A stretch of 5,076 nucleotides of DNA from assembly GCA_025449475.1 (NCBI GenBank), contig JANWJM010000127.1, positions 1-5,076 on the forward strand, written 5' to 3'. The position numbers and the translations under genes are program-made. The notes under the pieces are model-generated. The model ran no database searches and had not been told where the DNA came from. It saw only the letters and a program-made list of their open reading frames with translations. Each line of letters starts with the position of its first letter. Position 1 is the stretch's first letter. Origin of the DNA: Thermoactinomycetaceae bacterium. GTDB lineage: Bacteria; Bacillota; Bacilli; Thermoactinomycetales; Thermoactinomycetaceae. Of the stretch, positions 1-4,471 are shown in pieces.

Positions 1-16
1 AAACCAAGAGGGTGGG

Positions 17-32
17 CAATCGTTTACGATTG
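17..32 (-). repeat. Inverted repeat with the ypuA stop codon in its loop
   Basis: CAATCG (17-22) and CGATTG (27-32) form a 6-bp stem with a 4-base loop on either strand; the TAA stop of the ypuA-like gene (24-26) sits in that loop. The minus strand continues CCCACCCTC without a T-run in the remaining 16 bases, so a standard terminator is not shown. It may be part of a longer structure that continues beyond the window. Confidence 0.35.
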
Positions 33-929
33 TCTGGATGAAGAAGAGGTGAAGAACTCCCCAATTGAACTAAATAGGTCGCCTAACCATTCAAGAATCG
101 TGTCAATAATCCCTTGGGTTTCTTTAAAATCAATGATTCCTTTGATATCACCGCGAAGTTTATTAAATTGATCGCTGATCACATCCCAATCGATATCCAG
201 TTTGGAGAAGTTTTGACTGAAATCGATGAGTTCATTGATGGTTTGATTGGACAGATTGATATTAAACTCATTTGAAACATTGATTATAATATCTCGATAT
301 TCATCTTTCGTCTTGGGATTTTCGTTAGCTACCTCTTCTTTGAGGCGGTTCATAAATTGAACGGCTTTGGTATTATCGTTGATTTCTTTCGCCAATTCTT
401 GTGTTCGGACAAGCTCCTCATTGGCGACTTGTTTTTTATCCTCGTCAATCTTTTTCCCTGTTGCTTCTTCAAACGCTTTAATGATGCCTGTCAATCCTGC
501 AGTTCCTGAAACTTTAAATGGTGCTGTGACGTAGATATCTGCGTCTTTGATTCCTGCTGTAATGGCTGTATTGGCATACATCGCTTCGGTGATATGTGTG
601 ATGTTGTGGGTCTTCACGGAAATTCCTTTTCCATTATCGTTAAGAACGATTTTGGCGGAAGAGATCGCTTTTGTACCGATCGTATCCTTACTCATGTATT
701 TACCTAAATATTGGTGTTCTTCTTGGTTTGTCACTTCAACCGTTTTCACATCTGAACCCACATTCATTTCATTGAGAATCGCTGTTCGTTGGGCTTCGGT
801 CAGGTCTGCACCCAATGTCACAACAGTTTGTTCTACAATTTTGTCAGCAAAGGAAGGATTAGGTAGAGCAACCGCAATCGCCATCATTCCGGCTAGGAAT
901 AATATCCCCAAGTTTCTCCAACGTTTCAC
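24..929 (-). CDS. ypuA: Secreted DUF1002 (YpuA-like) protein
   Basis: This 301-residue protein closely resembles B. subtilis YpuA, a DUF1002 protein of unknown biochemical function. Residues 1-28 form a Sec signal peptide: basic start KRWR, hydrophobic core from about 8 to 22, and a likely cleavage after SFA (residue 28). The DUF1002 core follows, with VTLGADLTEAQR, an EEHQYLGKY segment, IGTKAISS and an APFKVSGTAGLTGIIKAFEEATG stretch, the last being the family's most recognisable part. The C-terminal third is helical and charged, ending in a short hydrophobic helix (LEWLGDLFSSIGEFF) and a serine-rich tail. The protein should lie outside the membrane, free or wall-associated; no LPXTG or lipobox is seen. 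The start is GTG (927-929), supported by GAGGGGG seven bases upstream and by the correctly placed signal peptide. It is probably transcribed alone from the promoter at 994-1022. Family assignment is firm; the molecular role is unknown. Confidence 0.93.
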   Translation of the reverse strand: MKRWRNLGILFLAGMMAIAVALPNPSFADKIVEQTVVTLGADLTEAQRTAILNEMNVGSDVKTVEVTNQEEHQYLGKYMSKDTIGTKAISSAKIVLNDNGKGISVKTHNITHITEAMYANTAITAGIKDADIYVTAPFKVSGTAGLTGIIKAFEEATGKKIDEDKKQVANEELVRTQELAKEINDNTKAVQFMNRLKEEVANENPKTKDEYRDIIINVSNEFNINLSNQTINELIDFSQNFSKLDIDWDVISDQFNKLRGDIKGIIDFKETQGIIDTILEWLGDLFSSIGEFFTSSSSRQS

Positions 930-936
930 TATGAAA

Positions 937-943
937 CCCCCTC
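937..943 (-). promoter_or_regulatory. RBS that fixes the GTG start of the ypuA-like gene
   Basis: Reading the minus strand, GAGGGGG lies seven bases before the GTG at 927-929. No ATG at this spacing is available in frame, and the signal peptide begins directly at this GTG, so the rare start codon is well supported. Confidence 0.75.
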
Positions 944-993
944 AAGTATATGTTGAATTTTTCCATTCTTCGCTTTAATCGTTCTATTCTTTA

Positions 994-1022
994 ATTATAA
1001 TTAGATTTTACAATTTATTCAA
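994..1022 (-). promoter_or_regulatory. Sigma-A promoter of the ypuA-like gene
   Basis: On the minus strand a -35 TTGAAT (1017-1022) and a perfect -10 TATAAT (994-999) are separated by exactly 17 bases of AT-rich sequence. Initiation would fall near 987, giving a leader of about 58 bases before the GTG start. This is the clearest housekeeping promoter in the window, and it indicates that the ypuA-like gene does not depend on read-through from the fumarase gene. No operator-like repeat overlaps it. Confidence 0.75.
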
Positions 1023-1028
1023 GCAGGG

Positions 1029-1079
1029 CTTCATCCCCCCGATCTGTACGGCTGAGAATAAGCCGTCTTCATTGTCCCT
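1029..1079 (-). other. Hairpin-forming 3' region downstream of the fumarase gene
   Basis: Between the fumarase stop and the ypuA promoter, the sequence ACGGCT (1049-1054) is repeated inverted as AGCCGT (1062-1067) around a 7-base loop. Flanking AGGG/CCCT blocks could extend it as a multi-part fold. Neither strand has a T-run directly after the stem, so it is not a canonical intrinsic terminator. It may still define the fumarase mRNA 3' end or a Rho-type or processing site. A smaller inverted repeat, TTCAC...GTGAA, lies at 1081-1098. Confidence 0.3.
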
Positions 1080-1110
1080 TTTCACTTTGGAATGTGAACA
1101 AGGAAGCATT

Positions 1111-2643
1111 TTATTTAAAAACAGTATCCTTGAATTGTGATAGTTTTTCTAGGGCTGTTTTTTCAACATCCTCATGTAAACTATTCCCATGTGCATCCAT
1201 TGTGACAATGGCAGCAAATCCTTTCACGTTGAGATGCCACATTGCTTCAGGAATACCAAATTCCAGGAAATCAACTCCTTCTACGTCGGTTATACAGTCG
1301 GCATAATATTGAGCTGCACCCCCAATGGCGTTGAGATAGACAGCACCGTGTTCTTGCAGAGCTTTTAACGTCTTAGTGCCCATGCCACCTTTCCCGATAA
1401 TGGCTCGAACCCCAAATTTTTTTATAATCTCTGCTTGGTACGGCTCTTCCCGAATACTGGTCGTAGGTCCCGCTGCTTTCACTCTCCAATTTCCGTCTTT
1501 ATCTTTTAGCATAACGGGTCCACAGTGGTAGATCACGCTATCGGTTAGGTCTACCGGGGCGTCGTGATCGATCAAATATTTATGCAATGCATCGCGACCA
1601 GTGTAAATCAAGCCATTTAAAACGACCACATCGCCGACTTTTAACTGCCGAACCTCTTCTTCGGAGAGAGGTGTTGTTAATTCGATCACTCGTTGGGATG
1701 AAGGCTGCTTCCTCTCAGTCGGTGACTGCTCTTGAATCGGAGGAGCTTCTTTGTATAACCAATCCATGATTTTCCCTGTCTGTGGATCGATGGTTACGCC
1801 TTGGCGGCGAAAAGCCCAACAGTTATAGGCAACAGAGACAAAAAAGCTAGCAGGAATGCGGTTCATGACACCGATTTTGCATCCGAGAAGGGTGACGCTT
1901 CCGCCAAAGCCCATGGTTCCAATACCGAGTTGGTTTGCATTTGTAAGAATATAATCCTCTAATTCGTTGAGCTCAGGAATCGGATTGGTGTCATGGACTG
2001 GACGAAAGAGTTGTTTTTTGGCCAATTCGTATCCAGTTGTGCGATCACCGCCAATTCCGACACCAATAAAACCGGCACTACAGCCTTGTCCTTGCGCTTG
2101 ATAAACACTATGAAGAATGCATTTTCGAATGCCATCCAGATCTCTCCCCGCTCGACCCAACCCAGGGAGTTCACAAGGTAGACTATATTGAATATTTTTG
2201 TTTTCACATCCGCCACCTTTTAAGATTAGGCGGACTTCTATTTCATCTTTTTCCCATTGTTCATAATGAATAACAGGGGTTCCGATCCCGATATTGTCTC
2301 CACTGTTTTTTCCTGTGAGGGAATCGACGGAGTTGGGGCGGAGTTTTCCATCCTGTGTCGCTTCTCGCACCGCTTCAATGATTTGTTCTGTCAGTTTGAG
2401 TTGATTTATGCCTACGGGAACATGGATAATGAAAGTAGGCAAACCTGTATCTTGGCAAATCGGTGAAACATTGGTTTCTGCCATTTGGATGTTGTCGGTA
2501 ATGGTCGTGAGTGCGAGTGCGGAACGGGTACCTTCGTCTTCTTTCTCTTTTGCTTTGCGGATAGCATAGCGTACATCCGGCGGTAAATTGGTGGATGTTT
2601 CGACGATCAGATCATAAATCGCTTCTTTGATTGAAACCATCAT
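1111..2643 (-). CDS. fumA: Fumarate hydratase, class I (single-chain, [4Fe-4S])
   Basis: This enzyme interconverts fumarate and L-malate in the TCA cycle, in the cytoplasm. The 510 residues carry both parts of the class I fold in one chain. The N-terminal (alpha, TtdA/FumA-type) part is about 1-295. A Gln/Pro/Ser-rich linker spans about 300-318. The C-terminal (beta, TtdB/FumB-type) part runs to the end. Likely cluster cysteines are C63 (PICQDTG), C188 (GQGCSAG) and C275 (YNCWAF). The beta part has the expected YTGRDALH, HCGPVM, AAGPTTSIRE and IIGKGGMG blocks. Length is close to other single-chain class I fumarases (E. coli FumA is about 548). L(+)-tartrate dehydratase is a relative, but that enzyme normally has two subunits, so fumarase is favoured. 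Two adjacent ATGs (2643 and 2640) are possible starts; AAAGGAG is 5 and 8 bases from them. It is divergent from the aldolase gene and probably monocistronic. Confidence 0.95.
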   Translation of the reverse strand: MMVSIKEAIYDLIVETSTNLPPDVRYAIRKAKEKEDEGTRSALALTTITDNIQMAETNVSPICQDTGLPTFIIHVPVGINQLKLTEQIIEAVREATQDGKLRPNSVDSLTGKNSGDNIGIGTPVIHYEQWEKDEIEVRLILKGGGCENKNIQYSLPCELPGLGRAGRDLDGIRKCILHSVYQAQGQGCSAGFIGVGIGGDRTTGYELAKKQLFRPVHDTNPIPELNELEDYILTNANQLGIGTMGFGGSVTLLGCKIGVMNRIPASFFVSVAYNCWAFRRQGVTIDPQTGKIMDWLYKEAPPIQEQSPTERKQPSSQRVIELTTPLSEEEVRQLKVGDVVVLNGLIYTGRDALHKYLIDHDAPVDLTDSVIYHCGPVMLKDKDGNWRVKAAGPTTSIREEPYQAEIIKKFGVRAIIGKGGMGTKTLKALQEHGAVYLNAIGGAAQYYADCITDVEGVDFLEFGIPEAMWHLNVKGFAAIVTMDAHGNSLHEDVEKTALEKLSQFKDTVFK

Positions 2644-2648
2644 GTTTA

Positions 2649-2655
2649 CTCCTTT
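2649..2655 (-). promoter_or_regulatory. Strong RBS before tandem ATG codons of fumA
   Basis: AAAGGAG on the minus strand is followed by TAAAC and then ATGATG. Spacing is 5 bases to the first ATG and 8 to the second. The second ATG is at the better distance, so the protein may begin one residue later than annotated; the difference is a single methionine. Confidence 0.7.
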
Positions 2656-2673
2656 ACTTTGATAAAGATATGT

Positions 2674-2701
2674 AAGAAGATCATTTTTCGATCCACTTCT
2701 T
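2674..2701 (-). promoter_or_regulatory. Imperfect hairpin in the fumA leader
   Basis: CTTCTT (2696-2701) is complementary to AAGAAG (2674-2679), and inside it GAT (2690-2692) pairs with ATC (2680-2682) across a 7-base loop, leaving a 3-base bulge. If transcription of fumA starts upstream of about 2701, this stem forms in the leader RNA about 20 bases before the RBS. There is no T-run after it, so it is not an attenuator terminator. It could be an RNA stability element or a protein site; function is unproven. Confidence 0.3.
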
Positions 2702-2703
2702 GT

Positions 2704-2732
2704 ACGATATGATCACTCTTTTATTTTACCAA
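2704..2732 (-). promoter_or_regulatory. Weak candidate promoter for fumA
   Basis: On the minus strand TTGGTA (2727-2732) and TATCGT (2704-2709) are 17 bases apart. Each matches the sigma-A consensus at only four of six positions. It is the best-spaced pair I could find upstream of the fumarase gene and would start RNA near 2697, but the intergenic region is AT-rich and such pairs arise by chance. Confidence 0.25.
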
Positions 2733-2842
2733 ATTTGCACTTAGAATACTTCTACTTCTGCTGATGAAGTGGCAGCGCATAGAAAGAGATTGTCCAAAAG
2801 GGATTTGTAGCGGCTTCTAACCTCTTTTTTTAAAAAATCGAT

Positions 2843-2862
2843 TATTTTATAATTATAAAATA
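2843..2862 (+). promoter_or_regulatory. Perfect 20-bp AT palindrome over the aldolase -10 region
   Basis: The half-site TATTTTATAA is followed directly by its exact reverse complement, centred between 2852 and 2853. The palindrome contains TATAAT (2848-2853), a consensus -10 for the aldolase gene, and ends where the RBS begins. No good -35 lies 16-18 bases upstream (only a T-run). A perfect dyad covering the -10 is typical of a repressor operator; the weak -35 would also allow an activator. It resembles PerR/Fur-type AT-rich boxes in composition only: it lacks their odd-centred 7-1-7 spacing. The regulator cannot be named. Confidence 0.5.
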
Positions 2863-2866
2863 GGTG
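2862..2866 (+). promoter_or_regulatory. RBS that selects ATG 2875 for the aldolase
   Basis: AGGTG ends 8 bases before the ATG at 2875. A GTG at 2866 is in frame but has only the AT palindrome upstream and lies partly inside this RBS, so it is unlikely to be the start. Confidence 0.65.
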
Positions 2867-2874
2867 TGATCGAT

Positions 2875-3519
2875 ATGGATCTTATTCAAGAATTACATAA
2901 GGAAAAAATTATCGCCATTATACGTGGATTAGATGGTGCGGTGCTGATGAAGACTGCTCAAGCATTGGTGGAAGGGGGGATACGTTTTATTGAGGTAACC
3001 ATGAATTCAGCGGATGCAGCGGTCAGTATCGCCAAGTTAAAAGAAAAATATGGAGCTTTCATCCATATTGGGGCTGGTACAGTCTTAGATGTCCCGCAGG
3101 CGAAGGAGGCGTTGCAGGCTGGTGCAACATATCTCATTACGCCCAATGTCAACCGCAAAGTGATCACGTATGCAGTGAGGCAAGGAATTGAAATCTGGCC
3201 TGGAGCCTTTACACCAACTGAAATCGCTCATGCAGTGGAGCTTGGAGCCAGTGCGGTAAAAGTGTTTCCCATCTCTTTTGTAGGACCTCGTTATCTGGAT
3301 GCGATTCAGGGACCTTTGGATCGGATTCCGTTGATCGCAGTAGGAGGGGTGAAAGTTGATCAGTTTCCCGAATATTTGCGAGCAGGAGCCATGGCAGTAG
3401 GGGTAGGGAATCATTTAATTGATCCGACGATTGTTCGATCCGGCAAATTTGACCAGTTAGCCGAACGTGCAAGGCAATTTGTCCGAAGGATAAAAGAGGG
3501 TGAAAATCGAGATGCTTAA
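2875..3519 (+). CDS. eda: KDPG/KHG aldolase (2-dehydro-3-deoxy-phosphogluconate / 4-hydroxy-2-oxoglutarate aldolase)
   Basis: This cytoplasmic class I (Schiff-base) aldolase cleaves a 2-keto-3-deoxy acid to pyruvate and an aldehyde. The family's substrates are KDPG, giving glyceraldehyde 3-phosphate, or 4-hydroxy-2-oxoglutarate, giving glyoxylate. The 214-residue product has the usual length and one TIM barrel. Visible motifs are IIAIIRG at the start of the barrel, IEVTMNS with the general-base Glu (E40), GAGTVLD, LITPN, PGAFTPTEI, AVKVFPIS with the Schiff-base Lys (K129), and the phosphate-loop region AVGGV followed by AVGVGNHL. The position of E. coli Arg49 (phosphate contact) is Asn in EVTMNS, so the preferred substrate is uncertain. 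The ATG at 2875 is chosen for its RBS; an in-frame GTG at 2866 would add three residues. The stop overlaps the next gene by 8 bases, implying one transcript. No kdgK, edd or uronate gene is in view. Confidence 0.9.
   Translation: MDLIQELHKEKIIAIIRGLDGAVLMKTAQALVEGGIRFIEVTMNSADAAVSIAKLKEKYGAFIHIGAGTVLDVPQAKEALQAGATYLITPNVNRKVITYAVRQGIEIWPGAFTPTEIAHAVELGASAVKVFPISFVGPRYLDAIQGPLDRIPLIAVGGVKVDQFPEYLRAGAMAVGVGNHLIDPTIVRSGKFDQLAERARQFVRRIKEGENRDA
3495..3503 (+). promoter_or_regulatory. RBS inside the aldolase gene, selecting ATG 3512
   Basis: AGAGGGTGA within the last aldolase codons ends 8 bases before the ATG at 3512. The in-frame GTG at 3500 lies inside this RBS and has no good site of its own, so the ATG is the better start and the overlap with the aldolase is 8 bases. 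Confidence 0.6.
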
Positions 3520-4456
3520 GCTGTTTCAACATCTATGGGCACCAAAAGATGAGAATCGTAAGTGGCTCGAAGATATCAAGATCGATGGAAGAAAACTGGA
3601 CTTCTATGCTCCCTATGAAAATGAAGTCGATATTTATCATTTTAAGATCGGTGATATATTGCGCGATACATACACCAATCACGACTATCGGGCAGTCGAT
3701 AAAATCAAGAAAAAATCTCGTTGGGGAGAAGAAAGAGACGTATTTATTTTGAAATCGTTGAAGACAGATGATCAGTTTGGGTTGGAACATTCACCGGAAG
3801 GATTTGGGGGATTGCGTTATCATAAAAAATATCGATTGTTGTTCTCCCCAGGAGATTGGGTGGGATATCTCGCGTTGCAAGATTTAATGCGTCCAACGAC
3901 GCGAGTCAATAAAGAGGGATCGGCTCTCCCAGACCACCCGGGTGTTCTTCTTTTTTACGATCAACAATACCAATTGCAGTATATCGAAAAGACGAGAAAT
4001 ATCAAAGAAACGATTTACAATTATCTAGCCAGTGATGATGAAACGGTGGTTCATTCGATCCGCCATCACTTTCATTTTCTTTGTTTTGTAAAAAGGAAAA
4101 ACGATGAAGAACGATCGGCTTTATATTATTATCTAAATCGTCAGTTAAAGCCAAAATGGGATCGAAAATCATTGACATTTCATCGTCCAGAAGAGGGGGG
4201 AATGCCAGAGATTGATCGCTATCGGCAGATTCTCCGTTTTTCTTTGACCGTTGAAGATCTTGTCCAGTATTTACAAAGAGAACAGCCGGAGGAACCCATT
4301 CCGCTTGATAAAGTCAGAGAGATTGCTGATTTTATGGAGTCACTGGAGAAAGAAGAGCAGATCGAAGACATCATCGAACAAGTCCTCAAAACATGTATCA
4401 CGAAATATCAAAATAAGAAACAAAAAAATTTGTCCATGATGACCCATGAATCCTGA
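3512..4456 (+). CDS. Unknown protein with a degenerate GIY-YIG-like domain
   Basis: I do not recognise this 314-residue soluble protein as a whole; no signal peptide or membrane segment is seen. Residues 1-130 look beta-rich with many aromatics (PGDWVGYLALQDL at its end). Residues about 139-217 align by eye with the UvrC-type GIY-YIG domain: LPDHPGVLLFYD for LPxxPGxYxxxD, YIEKTRNIK for YVGKAKNLR, and ERSALYYYLNRQLKPKWD for the terminal EALxLExNLIKxxxPKYN. The first catalytic Tyr is Leu146, the Gly of YIG is Glu159, the catalytic Arg is Thr167 and the metal-binding Glu is Tyr205, while Tyr157 and Lys160 remain; nuclease activity is therefore unlikely. Residues 230-300 are predominantly helical and charged, followed by a Lys/Gln-rich tail. 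The gene overlaps the aldolase stop by 8 bases and is presumably translationally coupled to it. Its role is unknown; nucleic-acid binding is inference from the fold. Confidence 0.85.
   Translation: MLKLFQHLWAPKDENRKWLEDIKIDGRKLDFYAPYENEVDIYHFKIGDILRDTYTNHDYRAVDKIKKKSRWGEERDVFILKSLKTDDQFGLEHSPEGFGGLRYHKKYRLLFSPGDWVGYLALQDLMRPTTRVNKEGSALPDHPGVLLFYDQQYQLQYIEKTRNIKETIYNYLASDDETVVHSIRHHFHFLCFVKRKNDEERSALYYYLNRQLKPKWDRKSLTFHRPEEGGMPEIDRYRQILRFSLTVEDLVQYLQREQPEEPIPLDKVREIADFMESLEKEEQIEDIIEQVLKTCITKYQNKKQKNLSMMTHES
4422..4450 (-). terminator. Possible terminator of the HExxH gene
   Basis: On the minus strand TTCATG (4445-4450), a 6-base loop and CATGGA (4433-4438) form a 6-bp stem with one G-T pair, followed four bases later by a run of seven T (4422-4428). 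The stem is short and not GC-rich. It lies inside the 3' end of the oppositely oriented unknown gene, so transcripts of the two genes would overlap at their ends. A plus-strand T-run (4468-4473) exists, but I found no convincing stem before it. Confidence 0.35.
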
Positions 4457-4471
4457 ACAAGGCGATGTTTT

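Noticed and set aside
547..978. Plus-strand open frame of 143 codons opposite the ypuA-like gene
   Set aside because: It lies antisense to a confidently assigned secreted protein gene, has no recognisable domain, and its start lacks a good RBS. It is a mirror of the coding bias of the real gene.
1959..2216. Several shorter open frames within and opposite fumA
   Set aside because: All are embedded in a full-length, intact fumarase reading frame and show no family resemblance.
2821..2862. T-run, A-run and AT palindrome as an intrinsic terminator
   Set aside because: No gene on the plus strand ends upstream, and the A/T-only stem would be weak; a promoter/operator reading fits better.
2848..2862. 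PerR or Fur box
   Set aside because: Those boxes are centred on a single base (7-1-7). This dyad has no central base, and the best alignment breaks several conserved positions.
2866..2874. GTG 2866 as the aldolase start
   Set aside because: It overlaps the AGGTG that serves ATG 2875 and has no RBS of its own.
3085..3532. Minus-strand frames opposite the aldolase gene
   Set aside because: The aldolase assignment is clear; these frames are low-complexity, Cys/Ser/Leu-rich shadows without an RBS.
4421..4430. A7 run near the end of the unknown gene as a frameshift site
   Set aside because: It is 9 codons from the stop, the downstream frames give no meaningful extension, and it is explained as the T-run of the opposing terminator.
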